Source: Heliomarina baculiformis
Lineage (GTDB): Bacteria; Pseudomonadota; Alphaproteobacteria; Rhodobacterales; Rhodobacteraceae
Direction: 5' to 3'
DNA: 64,000 bases
Assembly (NCBI RefSeq): GCF_019966545.1
Contig: NZ_JAIMIC010000007.1
Coordinates: 62,001 to 126,000 of the forward strand
Positions 45,874-54,796 of this stretch are shown piece by piece (within the stretch, counting starts at the first letter, position 1; every line of letters starts with the position of its first letter). The notes under the pieces were generated by a model that did not search any database, was not told the origin of the DNA, and was given only the letters and a program-made list of their open reading frames with translations. The position numbers and the translations under genes are program-made.

Positions 45874-46362
45874 TTACTGCATCGAATCCAGCAGACCTTC
45901 GCCCGCTGAAATCTCGCATCCGGTGCCGAGTTCCTCGTTCAGGATGCTGACCGTGCCGTCTTCGACCAGCATGGCGTAGCGCTTTGAGCGGCCCATGAGA
46001 CCTACCGCAGCGACGTCAAAGCTCATCCCGAGGGCCTTGGTGAATTCGCCGGTTCCGTCGGCAAGCATGGTGATCCCTGCCGAGCCTGCGCCAGTGGCGT
46101 CGTCCCATGCTTTCATCACGAAGGGGTCGTTGACGGAGACACAGATGATCTCGTCGACACCCTTGGAATCGAACTGTTCTTTGGTGCGGATAAAGCTGGG
46201 CACGTGGGCGGAATGGCAGGTCGGGGTGAACGCGCCGGGCACCGCAAAGATCACGACCTTGCGCCCCTTTACCTTGTCGGCCAGCGGAATCTGCTCCGGG
46301 CCTTCGGCACCGATCCGGGTCAGCGTTGCATCGGGAAGTTTGTCGCCTTTGGAAATGGTCAT
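45874..46362 (-). CDS. Peroxiredoxin (Prx5-like, glutaredoxin/thioredoxin-dependent)
   Basis: 162 residues. Reduces hydrogen and alkyl peroxides through the peroxidatic Cys in VPGAFTPTCHSAHVPSF (near 49). SVNDPFVMKAWDDATGAGSA and SKRYAMLVEDGTVSILNEEL are typical of the Prx5 group. A second Cys lies in LGTGCEISAGEGLL near the end. The ATG at 46362 follows GGGGAAAC; a much longer open frame upstream overlaps the divergent oxidoreductase and is not coding. Confidence 0.94.
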   Translation of the reverse strand: MTISKGDKLPDATLTRIGAEGPEQIPLADKVKGRKVVIFAVPGAFTPTCHSAHVPSFIRTKEQFDSKGVDEIICVSVNDPFVMKAWDDATGAGSAGITMLADGTGEFTKALGMSFDVAAVGLMGRSKRYAMLVEDGTVSILNEELGTGCEISAGEGLLDSMQ

Positions 46363-46452
46363 GATGTTTCCCCTGTTGGATTTGCTATTTACCTTGTGGC
46401 CCATATAGGGTGCGCCGACAAGATGACGAAGCAGTATCGAAAGGTCGGGCGC

Positions 46453-47664
46453 ATGACCCATATCGTTGTTATCGGAGCCGGTCAGGCCGGGTCCTCTCTG
46501 GTGGCCAAGCTGCGCAAGGACGGGTTTGACGGCGATATCACCCTGATCGGGGCGGAACCGGTTGTTCCCTATCAGCGCCCGCCGCTTTCCAAGGCCTATC
46601 TGCTGGGCGACATGGCGCTTGAGCGGCTGTTTCTGCGACCCGAAAGCTTTTACGACGACCAGAAGGTGACGCTGAAGCTGGGTCAGCCGGTTACCGCCAT
46701 CGACCGACACGGGAAGACCGTGCATCTGGGTGACGAGGTCATCCCCTATGACCAGTTGGTGCTGACCACCGGATCGGACCCGCGCCGCCTGCCCTCATCG
46801 ATTGGCGGCGACTTGGACGGAGTCTTTGTCGTGCGGACGCTGGCCGATGTCGATGCGATGGCGCCGATGGTGAGCGAGGGCAAACGCGCGTTAATCGTCG
46901 GTGGCGGCTATATCGGGCTTGAGGCGGCGGCGGTCGCGACCAAGCTCGGTGTACAGGTCACGTTGGTCGAGATGGCCGACCGTATCCTGCAACGGGTCGC
47001 CGCGCCCGAGACGAGCAATTTTTTTCGCGATCTCCACACCGGACACGGCGTGAAGATCCTCGAGGGTGTCGGGCTGGAAAAACTGACCGGCGAGAATGGC
47101 AAGGTTACCGGGGCGGTGCTGGCCGATGGCACCACGCTCGAGGTGGATTTCGTGGTTGTGGGTGTCGGCATTGCGCCGTCGACCCAGCTTGCCGAGATGG
47201 CCGGGGTGATCCTTGACAACGGGATCAAGACCGATGCGTTTGGCCGGACCTCGGATGAAAGCATCTGGGCCGCCGGGGATTGCGCGTCCTTTCCCTATAA
47301 GGGCGAGCGTATCCGGCTGGAAAGCGTGCCCAATGCCATCGATCAGGCGGAATGCGTCGCGGGCAACCTGCTGGGCAATACAGTTGAATACGTGCCACAG
47401 CCGTGGTTCTGGTCTGACCAGTACGACGTCAAATTGCAGATTGCCGGGCTGAATACAGGCTATGACCGGATCATCACGCGGGCAGGCGACGGTAAAACCG
47501 TGTCCTTCTGGTATTACAATGGCGATGAATTGCTGGCCGTGGACGCGATGAACGACCCACGCAATTACATGATCGGCAAGCGGTTGATCGACGCGGGCAA
47601 ATCACCCTCGCCCGATGTCATCGCCGACCCGGCAACCGACATGAAGGCCCTGTTGAAAGCGTGA
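46453..47664 (+). CDS. FAD-dependent NAD(P)H:ferredoxin reductase-like oxidoreductase
   Basis: 403 residues of the pyridine-nucleotide-disulfide oxidoreductase family, closest in style to the reductases of P450 and dioxygenase systems. FAD site: HIVVIGAGQAGSSLVAKLRK. NAD site: GKRALIVGGGYIGLEAAAVA. A second FAD motif is TSDESIWAAGDCASFPY. The C-terminal has VPQPWFWSDQYDVKLQIAGL, typical of these reductases. No ferredoxin or oxygenase is adjacent, so its partner lies elsewhere. An in-frame ATG ten codons upstream is possible. The stop overlaps the rsmD GTG. Confidence 0.9.
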   Translation: MTHIVVIGAGQAGSSLVAKLRKDGFDGDITLIGAEPVVPYQRPPLSKAYLLGDMALERLFLRPESFYDDQKVTLKLGQPVTAIDRHGKTVHLGDEVIPYDQLVLTTGSDPRRLPSSIGGDLDGVFVVRTLADVDAMAPMVSEGKRALIVGGGYIGLEAAAVATKLGVQVTLVEMADRILQRVAAPETSNFFRDLHTGHGVKILEGVGLEKLTGENGKVTGAVLADGTTLEVDFVVVGVGIAPSTQLAEMAGVILDNGIKTDAFGRTSDESIWAAGDCASFPYKGERIRLESVPNAIDQAECVAGNLLGNTVEYVPQPWFWSDQYDVKLQIAGLNTGYDRIITRAGDGKTVSFWYYNGDELLAVDAMNDPRNYMIGKRLIDAGKSPSPDVIADPATDMKALLKA

Positions 47665-48215
47665 GGATCATCGCGGGCAGGTATCGCGGCCGCGCGCTGA
47701 CCCCGGTGGGCAAGGGCGATGCCGGGGCGCATCTGCGACCGACCACCGACCGGGTGCGCGAAAGCCTGTTCTCGGTGCTGACCTCGCTGGACGTGCTCGA
47801 CGGTGCCTGGGTGCTGGACCTCTTTGCCGGGACCGGGGCGTTGGGGCTTGAGGCATTGTCGCGGGGGGCGGAGCATGTGACTTTCGCAGAGAAAGGCCGG
47901 GTCGGTCAGGGGTTGATTGGCAAGAACATCGCCCTGCTCGGCGCCGGGGAAGAGACGCGGCTGATCCGGCAGGATGCGACACAGCTGCCCGATGCCAATG
48001 CGCCTTGCGATCTGATCTTTCTCGATCCGCCCTATGGTCAGGGACTGGGAGCAAAGGCGCTGGCGTCGGCGAGCGCCGGTGGATGGATCGCCGACGGCGC
48101 GCTGATTGTCTGGGAAGAAAGTAGCCCGCAGGAGGCCCCAGAGGGGTTCGATCTGCATGACCGCCGAAAATACGGCGATACACATGTCACGTTGTTATGG
48201 TACGGCGCGGCCTGA
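47661..48215 (+). CDS. rsmD: 16S rRNA (guanine966-N2)-methyltransferase RsmD
   Basis: 184 residues. Methylates G966 of 16S rRNA in the assembling 30S subunit. It starts MRIIAGRYRGRALTPV, with RPTTDRVRESLFSVL, a SAM-binding motif VLDLFAGTGALGLEALSRGA and the catalytic motif LIFLDPPYGQ (D/NPPY). The GTG start overlaps the preceding stop (GTGA). It is convergent with map. Confidence 0.95.
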   Translation: MRIIAGRYRGRALTPVGKGDAGAHLRPTTDRVRESLFSVLTSLDVLDGAWVLDLFAGTGALGLEALSRGAEHVTFAEKGRVGQGLIGKNIALLGAGEETRLIRQDATQLPDANAPCDLIFLDPPYGQGLGAKALASASAGGWIADGALIVWEESSPQEAPEGFDLHDRRKYGDTHVTLLWYGAA

Positions 48216-48236
48216 ACCGGACGCGCCGTCAGCGGC

Positions 48237-49052
48237 TTAACCGTAGGTCGGGTGGAACTTGTTGCCCGGCGAGTTTGTGAAAATCTCACAACCGTCCTCG
48301 GTGACGCCAATCGAATGCTCGAACTGCGCCGACAGCGATTTGTCGCGAGTCACGGCAGTCCAGTCATCGGCCAGAGTCTTGGTTTCCGGGCGGCCCAGAT
48401 TGACCATCGGTTCGATAGTAAAGAACATGCCGGGTTCCAGAACCGCGCCATTGCCGGGACGGCCATAGTGCAACACGTTCGGCGGCGCGTGGAACACGCG
48501 GCCAAGCCCGTGACCGCAGAAATCGCGAACGACGCTCATGCGGTTGGCTTCGACAAAGGTCTGGATCGCGTGACCGATATCGCCAAAGGTATTGCCTGGC
48601 TTGACCACCTCGATTCCGCGCATCAGCGCCTCGTAGGTGACGTCGATCAAACGTTCCGCTTTGCGCGGCAGTTTGCCCGCCACGTACATGCGGCTGGTGT
48701 CGCCGTACCAGCCATCGACGATCACGGTCACGTCGATGTTGAGAATATCGCCATCCTTCAGTGTCTTGGGGCCGGGGATACCGTGGCAGACCACGTGGTT
48801 TACTGAAATGCAGCTTGCATGCTGATAGCCCTTGTAGCCGATGGTCGCCGAGGTCGCGCCCGCGTCCTCGACCATCTTGGTGATCAGGCGGTCAAGCTCT
48901 TCGGTCGTCTGGCCAACGGTCACATGCTCGGCAATGTCGTCAAGGATCTGCGCGGCAAGCGCGCCAGCCGTATGCATTCCGGCGAAATCGGCGGTTTCGT
49001 AGATCCGGATCCCGTCCTTGGTCAGGCGGCCACGATGTTCGTTCTTCAACAA
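48237..49052 (-). CDS. map: Type I methionine aminopeptidase
   Basis: Removes the initiator Met from nascent proteins. 271 residues with the metal ligands in LNIDVTVIVDGWYGDTSRMY, CGHGLGRVFHAPPNVLHYG, FFTIEPMVNLG and QFEHSIGVTEDGCEIFT. The start appears to be TTG at 49052 (or the next codon, also TTG), preceded by GGAGAGCCC; no in-frame ATG occurs before residue 26, which would cut into the conserved domain. An ATG overlapping that GGAG is in another frame and stops within a few codons. Confidence 0.95.
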   Translation of the reverse strand: MLKNEHRGRLTKDGIRIYETADFAGMHTAGALAAQILDDIAEHVTVGQTTEELDRLITKMVEDAGATSATIGYKGYQHASCISVNHVVCHGIPGPKTLKDGDILNIDVTVIVDGWYGDTSRMYVAGKLPRKAERLIDVTYEALMRGIEVVKPGNTFGDIGHAIQTFVEANRMSVVRDFCGHGLGRVFHAPPNVLHYGRPGNGAVLEPGMFFTIEPMVNLGRPETKTLADDWTAVTRDKSLSAQFEHSIGVTEDGCEIFTNSPGNKFHPTYG

Positions 49053-49114
49053 GGGCTCTCCATCCTTTTGGATAGTTTCGATTATAACGACCCGTCCTTA
49101 AAATCCAATGGCCG

Positions 49115-49819
49115 TCAGGTCACGGCGGCCACAGAGCGACCAAGCGACACATGTTGAGGCGTGATATCGCAATCGTAGCAAAGAATTTCAACACCCGAGG
49201 CACGCGCAGCGGTAAAAGCAGCTGCATAAGCAGGGTCGATATCGCGGGCCAGATCGAAAGACGTGCAGTCGGTGCGCTGGATCAGGTAGAACATGATCGC
49301 GCGATGCCCCTCAGCCGCCATATCGGCAAGTTCGGCCAGATGTTTGGCGCCCCGCGCGGTCACGCTGTCGGGGAATTCGGCAAGTCCCAGCTGGCGCGAC
49401 AGCGTTACGGATTTCACCTCGACATAGGCATCGGGAAGGCCGGCGCCGGATAACAGGAAATCGATGCGGCTGGATTTGCCGTATTTCACCTCGGGCCGGA
49501 CGGTTTCGTAGGCGGCCAGTTCCGGGATTTCGCGCGCCTCAAGGGCGTGGCGCAGGGCGCGGTTCGGCACGGATGTATCGACGCCGGTGAAATTGCCGTC
49601 TTCGTGATCCACCAGACGCCAGCCGTATTTCAGCTTTTTTTTCGGATCGTCATTGGGTTCGAGCCAGATTTTCACGCCCGGCTCGGCCAGCCCCATCATA
49701 GAGCCGGGGTTGGCGCAATGGGCCGTGATCTCGCGCCCGTCCTCAAGCTGGCAATCGGCAAGGAAGCGTTTGTATCGCCGGATCAGCCGGGCCGGAACAA
49801 GAGGGGTTTGAAAGCGCAT
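49115..49819 (-). CDS. sfsA: DNA/RNA nuclease SfsA
   Basis: 234 residues. The sugar-fermentation-stimulation family is now described as having nuclease activity. It has the N-terminal OB-like part (RFQTPLVPARLIRRYKRFLA, ITAHCANPGSMMGLAEPG) and the nuclease core (KYGKSSRIDFLLSG, DAYVEVKSVTLSR, HLAELADMAAEGHRAIMFYL and VEILCYDC). It lies head-to-head with the CinA-like gene and downstream of map on the other side. Confidence 0.93.
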   Translation of the reverse strand: MRFQTPLVPARLIRRYKRFLADCQLEDGREITAHCANPGSMMGLAEPGVKIWLEPNDDPKKKLKYGWRLVDHEDGNFTGVDTSVPNRALRHALEAREIPELAAYETVRPEVKYGKSSRIDFLLSGAGLPDAYVEVKSVTLSRQLGLAEFPDSVTARGAKHLAELADMAAEGHRAIMFYLIQRTDCTSFDLARDIDPAYAAAFTAARASGVEILCYDCDITPQHVSLGRSVAAVT

Positions 49820-49867
49820 GAGACGCGGCCTATACCCAGATCAACAACCGTTCAAGGAGTTCCGCCC

Positions 49868-50596
49868 ATGCCCAATCCGACTGCCGCCATGCTTGTGATC
49901 GGGGACGAAATCCTGTCGGGGCGGACTCGCGACGCGAATATGTACCATCTGGCCAACCAATTGACGGCACGCGGGATCGACCTGAAAGAAGTCCGGGTGG
50001 TCAGCGACGACGCGCCTGCCATCGTCGCGGCGGTCAAAGCGCTCTCGGCGGGGTTCGATCACGTCTTTACCAGCGGCGGCATCGGGCCGACCCATGATGA
50101 CATCACCGCCGATTGCATTGCAGAGGCCTTCGACACGCCGATCGGCATCCGCGACGACGCCCGCGCCCTGCTTGCCGCGCATTATGAACGCACCGGGCGT
50201 GAGCTGAACGCGCCCCGGCTGCGGATGGCGCGCATCCCGGATGGAGCAGCGCTGATCGAGAATCCGGTGTCGGTTGCGCCGGGCTTTACCATCGGCAACG
50301 TGCATGTAATGGCGGGTGTGCCCTCGGTTTTCGAGGCGATGGTGGCCAGCGTTCTGCCCGGTCTGACCGGCGGTGCGCCGCTGATCTCTGAATCCCTGCG
50401 TGTCGACAAGGGCGAAGGCGATATCGCGGAAACGCTCACCTCGATTTCGGCCACCTACAACGACCTGTCCATCGGCTGTTACCCGTTTCAGGAAAACGGC
50501 CGTTATGGCGCGAATGTCGTGTTGCGCGGCAGCGATCCGGCGCGGGTAACCGCCGCGAGAACGGCTTTGGTGCGCGCGCTGGAGGCGCTGGCATGA
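49868..50596 (+). CDS. CinA-like molybdopterin-binding-domain protein (COG1058)
   Basis: 242 residues, corresponding to the N-terminal MoCF-like domain of CinA without the C-terminal deamidase domain. Marks: AAMLVIGDEILSGRTRDANM, FDHVFTSGGIGPTHDDITAD and GFTIGNVHVMAGVPSVFEAM. CinA domains of this type hydrolyse ADP-ribose or nucleotide derivatives; the molybdopterin link is by fold only. AAGGAG precedes the ATG at 49868. It is followed by coupled genes (ATGA) through 52809. Confidence 0.9.
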   Translation: MPNPTAAMLVIGDEILSGRTRDANMYHLANQLTARGIDLKEVRVVSDDAPAIVAAVKALSAGFDHVFTSGGIGPTHDDITADCIAEAFDTPIGIRDDARALLAAHYERTGRELNAPRLRMARIPDGAALIENPVSVAPGFTIGNVHVMAGVPSVFEAMVASVLPGLTGGAPLISESLRVDKGEGDIAETLTSISATYNDLSIGCYPFQENGRYGANVVLRGSDPARVTAARTALVRALEALA

Positions 50597-51327
50597 CACC
50601 GCCCGATTGGTACGCCGTCATCGACGGCACATGGCCAGCGGCCACTTATCGAAAAGAGGACCCTTGGACCTTTCGCGAAGGTCGGGGCGGCGGCAGCCGG
50701 GTGTCGGCGACAACCGCAGATGGGCCGGTAACCGAGGCCGATATAGACCGCGCCGAAGAAGCGATGCTGGCGATGGATCAAAAGCTGATCTTCCAGATCC
50801 GCGAAGGTCAGGAACATCTGGACGGGATGCTGGCGGCGCGCGGCTATGCCATTCTCGATCCGGTCACGATCTATGCCTGTACGCCAGAGACGCTCTGCGA
50901 TGTGGCGATCCCGCGCGTGACGGTTCTTCAGGTCTGGGAGCCGCTCGCGATCATGCGGGAAATCTGGGCGGCCGGGGGCATTGGCCCGGAACGCATCGAG
51001 GTCATGAAACGCACCAAGAGCCCAAGGGTCAGCCTTCTTGGGCGGCTCAACGACAAGCCGGGCGGCGTCGCCTTTGTCGCGATCCATGATGGTGTCGCGA
51101 TGGTCCACGCGGTCGAGGTTTGCCCGGGACAGCGCCGCCTTGGCATGGGCCGATGGTTCATGCGCGCGGCGGCATTCTGGGCGCGCGACAACGGTGCCCA
51201 CACCCTGTCGGTGATGTGTACGGATGCCAATGGCCCGGCCAATGGTTTGTACCGTTCGCTGGGCATGACCGTGACAGGGCACTATCATTACCGACACAGC
51301 ACTACAGGGAGAGTGACACGTGACTGA
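50593..51327 (+). CDS. GNAT family N-acetyltransferase
   Basis: 244 residues. The C-terminal half is a GNAT domain: AMVHAVEVCPGQRRLGMGRW FMRAAAFWA (acetyl-CoA loop Q-R-R-L-G-M-G) and NGPANGLYRSLGMTVTGHYH. The N-terminal half (PPDWYAVIDGTWPAATYRKE, GMLAARGYAILDPVTIYACT) resembles a degenerate second GNAT fold. Substrate unknown. It overlaps the CinA-like stop at its start and the next gene's GTG at its end, so it is part of a tight operon. Confidence 0.88.
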   Translation: MTPPDWYAVIDGTWPAATYRKEDPWTFREGRGGGSRVSATTADGPVTEADIDRAEEAMLAMDQKLIFQIREGQEHLDGMLAARGYAILDPVTIYACTPETLCDVAIPRVTVLQVWEPLAIMREIWAAGGIGPERIEVMKRTKSPRVSLLGRLNDKPGGVAFVAIHDGVAMVHAVEVCPGQRRLGMGRWFMRAAAFWARDNGAHTLSVMCTDANGPANGLYRSLGMTVTGHYHYRHSTTGRVTRD

Positions 51328-51892
51328 AAAAGACAAGCCGACCGCCTTGGATCTGCCGATGGTCGATCCGCTGCCTGAAGCAACGCAGAAATATTTCGAC
51401 ATCTGCATGGAAAAGCTTGGCATGGTGCCCAATGTGCTCAAGGCGAACGCGTTCGACATCGACAAGCTCAACGCCTTTACCGGCATGTATAATGACCTGA
51501 TGCTGGCCGACAGCGGGCTTTCCAAGCTTGAACGCGAGATGATTGCGGTCGTGGTGTCTTCGATCAACAAGTGCTTTTACTGCCTGACCGCCCATGGTGC
51601 CGCCGTGCGCCAGCTGTCCGGCGATCCGGTGCTTGGCGAGATGCTGGTGATGAATTTCCGGGTGGCCGATCTGGACGCACGCCAGCGGGCGATGCTGGAA
51701 TTCGCGGAAAAGGTTACGATCTCAAGCCACAAAGTCGAGGAAGACGACCGGCAGGCCCTGCGAGAAGTCGGCTTTAGCGACCGCGATATCTGGGACATCG
51801 CCAATGTCACCGGCTTTTTCAACATGTCTAACCGCGTGGCAAGTGCCACGGACATGCGCCCGAACGACGCCTATCACGCGCAGGCAAGATGA
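51320..51892 (+). CDS. AhpD-like peroxidase-related protein (carboxymuconolactone decarboxylase fold)
   Basis: 190 residues. The redox pair is in SINKCFYCLTAHGAAVRQLS (CxxC then His two or three residues on), the AhpD active-site pattern. LNAFTGMYNDLMLADSGLSK and the C-terminal IWDIANVTGFFNMSNRVASA mark the peroxidase-related subgroup. It probably reduces peroxides or acts as a disulfide reductant. GTG start with GGGAGAG upstream. Its stop overlaps the OmpA-family ATG (ATGA). Confidence 0.9.
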   Translation: MTEKDKPTALDLPMVDPLPEATQKYFDICMEKLGMVPNVLKANAFDIDKLNAFTGMYNDLMLADSGLSKLEREMIAVVVSSINKCFYCLTAHGAAVRQLSGDPVLGEMLVMNFRVADLDARQRAMLEFAEKVTISSHKVEEDDRQALREVGFSDRDIWDIANVTGFFNMSNRVASATDMRPNDAYHAQAR

Positions 51893-52809
51893 TCCGCTTG
51901 ATCGCCGCATTGATACTGGCGGCAACGCCGGTCGCGGCGATCGAGCTGTCCCTGCCGGTCGGCGCGCGCACGTTGTCCGAGCGTGTGATCCCACTTGATG
52001 ACTACGCGATGCCGGTGGGCGACTATCGTGACGGCATCCTGCCGACCGAGACCTTCACCGGAGAGGTCGCGCGCCGCACCTGGCGCATCAACAGTTCCGA
52101 CCTGACGACGCTTCAGGTGCTTGAACCGATCCGGACTCAGCTTGAGCAGGCCGGGTACGAGGTGCTGTACGCCTGCAAGGATATCGAATGTGGCGGCTTT
52201 GATTTCCGTTTCCGGACCGAGATCACCCCGGCCCCGGACATGTATGTCGACATCAGGAACTTCCGCTACGTGGCCGCGCAGAAGACAAACGGCGAAGCCC
52301 TGAGCGTCTTGGTCAGCAAGAGCCGGGCATCCGCCTACATCCAGATTATCGAAGTCTCACCAGATGAGGTCGAAGAGGTTCCAACCGAACCCGTGGCCGA
52401 AATCGAACCAACGCCGGAGGCAGGTCAGCCCCGGCAGACGGTGAACCAATTCGAGCGTGACGGCCATATCGTGCTGCGCGACCTTGAGTTTGAAACCGGC
52501 GCTGTTGCGCTTGGTCCGGGGCCCTATGACTCACTGGTCAATCTTGCCGCCTATCTGACCGAGAATCCGGGCGTGCGGATCGCGCTTGTCGGGCATACGG
52601 ATTCGGTTGGCGGTCTGGCCGGGAATATCGACCTGTCCCGCCGACGTGCGCAGGCGGTGCGGGACAGGCTGATCGAAGCCTATGATATCGACCCGGGTCG
52701 GCTTGAGGCCGATGGGGTGGGCTATCTTGCCCCGGCGGCCAGCAATCTCGACCCGCAAGGCCGCGAGGATAACAGACGCGTCGAGGCCGTGCTGCTGTCG
52801 CTGGAATGA
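51889..52809 (+). CDS. OmpA-family outer-membrane/peptidoglycan-binding protein
   Basis: 306 residues. Signal peptide MIRLIAALILAATPVAA. The middle region (about 20-165) has two cysteines in LYACKDIECGGFDF and resembles a DUF4892-like domain; a Pro/Glu linker follows. The C-terminal OmpA domain (about 190-305) includes LAAYLTENPGVRIALVGHTD, DLSRRRAQAVRDRLIEAYDI, and DPQGREDNRRVEAVL with the Asp and Arg that bind diaminopimelate. It anchors the envelope to peptidoglycan and ends the coupled run that starts at 49868. Confidence 0.9.
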   Translation: MIRLIAALILAATPVAAIELSLPVGARTLSERVIPLDDYAMPVGDYRDGILPTETFTGEVARRTWRINSSDLTTLQVLEPIRTQLEQAGYEVLYACKDIECGGFDFRFRTEITPAPDMYVDIRNFRYVAAQKTNGEALSVLVSKSRASAYIQIIEVSPDEVEEVPTEPVAEIEPTPEAGQPRQTVNQFERDGHIVLRDLEFETGAVALGPGPYDSLVNLAAYLTENPGVRIALVGHTDSVGGLAGNIDLSRRRAQAVRDRLIEAYDIDPGRLEADGVGYLAPAASNLDPQGREDNRRVEAVLLSLE

Positions 52810-52830
52810 AAACGGGGGCCGCAGCCCCCG
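52809..52830 (-). terminator. Terminator of the thiolase gene
   Basis: CGGGGGC and GCCCCCG arms with a 4-nt loop; the minus strand continues TTTTC. It lies about 10 bases past the thiolase stop and may also serve the converging OmpA-family gene. Confidence 0.65.
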
Positions 52831-52839
52831 CGTCCGATA

Positions 52840-54015
52840 TCAGATCCGTTCGATGGCAAGGGCGATGCCCTGCCCGCCGCCGATGCACATGGTAATGATC
52901 GCTTTCGATCCGCCAATCCGTTCAAGCTCGTAAAGCGCCTTGATCGTGATCAGGGCACCGGTCGCGCCCACCGGGTGGCCCAGCGCGATTGCACCACCAT
53001 TGGGGTTCACCTTGTCGATATCCAGACCCAGTTCTCGGTTCACCGCGATGGCCTGCGCGGCAAAGGCCTCGTTGCTTTCGATCACATCGAAGTCCTCGAC
53101 GCTCAGCCCGGTTTTCTTGAGCAGGTTCTGCACGGCCGGGATCGGACCGACGCCCATGACTTCGGGACGCACACCGGAATGCGCATAGCCCAGCACGCGG
53201 GCGCGTGGTTTCAGACCAGCCTTTTCGGCAGCGGACGCGCTGGCGAGGACGATGGCCCCGGCGCCGTCATTGATGCCGCTTGCGTTGCCCGCCGTGACGG
53301 TACCGTCCTTTTGAAAGGCGGGGCGCAGCCCGGCAAGCGCTTCGGCGCTGGTCTTTTTGGGGTGTTCATCAACGTTGAAAGGCACTTTCTCGCGCTTGAC
53401 CATCACCTCGACCGGCGCGATCTGGCTTTCGAAATAGCCCGCCTCGATTGCCTTGGCCGCGCGGGTCTGCGAGGTCAGCGCGAAGGCATCCTGATCTTCA
53501 CGCGTGATCTGGTGTTCCGATGCGACGTTTTCCGCCGTGACGCCCATGTGGCCGGTGCCAAACGGGCAGTTGAGCGCACCCAGCATCATGTCGAGCGATT
53601 TCACATCACCCATCTTCTGACCCCAGCGAGCCGAGGGCACGATATAGGGGCTACGCGACATCGCCTCGGCCCCACCGGCGAGAGCGAAGTCCGCATCGCC
53701 CAGCATCAGGTTCTGAATGGCCGACACAATCGCCTGCGCGCCGGAACCACACAGACGGTTGACGTTCATCGCCGGGCTGGTTTCAGGGATACCGGCCTGC
53801 ATCGCGGCAACGCGGCTCAGGTACATGTCGCGCGGTTCGGTGTTGATCACGTGGCCAAAGACGACATGGCCGATCTGCCCGCCCTCGACGCCCGAGCGTT
53901 CAAGCGCGGCTTCGGTAACAACGGTGGCCAGATCAATCGGGGCCACGCTGGACAGGGCGCCTCCGAAGGTCCCGATCGCGGTGCGGGCACCGTCCAGAAT
54001 AACGACATCAGTCAT
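52840..54015 (-). CDS. Acetyl-CoA C-acyltransferase (thiolase)
   Basis: 391 residues of the type II biosynthetic / beta-ketothiolase family. The nucleophilic Cys is in NVNRLCGSGAQAIVSAIQNL (near 88), the catalytic His in NGGAIALGHPVGATGALITI (near 348), and the second Cys in ITMCIGGGQGIALAIERI at the end. It makes or splits acetoacetyl- or beta-ketoacyl-CoA. The broad acyl range seen in BktB-type enzymes is possible. GGGAG precedes the ATG at 54015. Divergent from the XRE-cupin regulator. Confidence 0.92.
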   Translation of the reverse strand: MTDVVILDGARTAIGTFGGALSSVAPIDLATVVTEAALERSGVEGGQIGHVVFGHVINTEPRDMYLSRVAAMQAGIPETSPAMNVNRLCGSGAQAIVSAIQNLMLGDADFALAGGAEAMSRSPYIVPSARWGQKMGDVKSLDMMLGALNCPFGTGHMGVTAENVASEHQITREDQDAFALTSQTRAAKAIEAGYFESQIAPVEVMVKREKVPFNVDEHPKKTSAEALAGLRPAFQKDGTVTAGNASGINDGAGAIVLASASAAEKAGLKPRARVLGYAHSGVRPEVMGVGPIPAVQNLLKKTGLSVEDFDVIESNEAFAAQAIAVNRELGLDIDKVNPNGGAIALGHPVGATGALITIKALYELERIGGSKAIITMCIGGGQGIALAIERI

Positions 54016-54133
54016 AGCTTTACTCCCTTTCAAAATCCTCGCGGGGAATATGCGCGCAGAAGTTTTGGCATTCCAGCGCAATCCGGGCATTGTTGAATTG
54101 ACAACGCGTCACTTTCGCTTTCATCAATCCGTC

Positions 54134-54700
54134 ATGACGGAAAACACCAACGATATCCTGAACCGCCTGCCAGCACGGCTTAAAGAAGCGCGGCGCGCCA
54201 AGGGCCTGTCGCTTGAGGCCGTGGCGAACCTGTCCGGCGTTTCCCGTTCAATGGTGAGCCAGATCGAACGTGGCGAAAGCAGCCCGACCATATCGACGCT
54301 CTGGAATCTGACCCGCGCCCTTCAGGTGGACTTCGCCGGTCTGCTTGACTCGGAAAAGGCCCATGACCGGATCGACGTCATCCGCGCCGAAGAGGCCCCG
54401 ACCATCGAAAACATGGGAGAGGGCTGCCGGATTCGTATCCTCTCTCCACCCGAAGAGGCCGGCCATCACGAAGTGTATGAGCTGATCTTTACCGAGGGCG
54501 GCGCCCTCAGAAGCCAGCCACACACCCGCGGCGCCACCGAACAACTTACAGTGATTAGCGGCGAAGTTCTCGTGACCTCGGGCAATGCAGAATCGACCCT
54601 GTCACAGGGCGATACGGCCCGCTACGCAGCAGATGTCCCCCATAGCATCCAATCCGCCGGATCACCGGCAAGGGCACTACTGATCGTAAAGAACGCCTAA
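54134..54700 (+). CDS. XRE-family regulator with cupin sensor domain
   Basis: 188 residues. The N-terminal helix-turn-helix is RLKEARRAKGLSLEAVANLS GVSRSMVSQIERGESSPT (about 14-50, contiguous). The C-terminal cupin is about 105-188 (HTRGATEQLTVISGEVLVTS, LSQGDTARYAADVPHSIQSA). Such regulators bind small molecules in the cupin. It lies 97 bases before kbl, where a palindrome and direct repeats are present, and 119 bases from the divergent thiolase gene. It is a good candidate regulator of the threonine-catabolism operon or of the thiolase. Confidence 0.9.
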   Translation: MTENTNDILNRLPARLKEARRAKGLSLEAVANLSGVSRSMVSQIERGESSPTISTLWNLTRALQVDFAGLLDSEKAHDRIDVIRAEEAPTIENMGEGCRIRILSPPEEAGHHEVYELIFTEGGALRSQPHTRGATEQLTVISGEVLVTSGNAESTLSQGDTARYAADVPHSIQSAGSPARALLIVKNA

Positions 54701-54712
54701 AAATCCGTCTTA

Positions 54713-54754
54713 CAGGAATTTTTCCGCTAAACCGGAAATCCTTCTTTCAGGAAT
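54713..54754. promoter_or_regulatory. Candidate operator ahead of kbl
   Basis: Two direct copies of CAGGAAT (54713-54719 and 54748-54754) flank a palindrome TTTCCG-CTAAAC-CGGAAA (54721-54738). It lies between the XRE-cupin gene and kbl. Confidence 0.45.
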
Positions 54755-54796
54755 CACTTTGGCCATGGTAAGGGTCGGACAAAGGAGACCTGCCCG

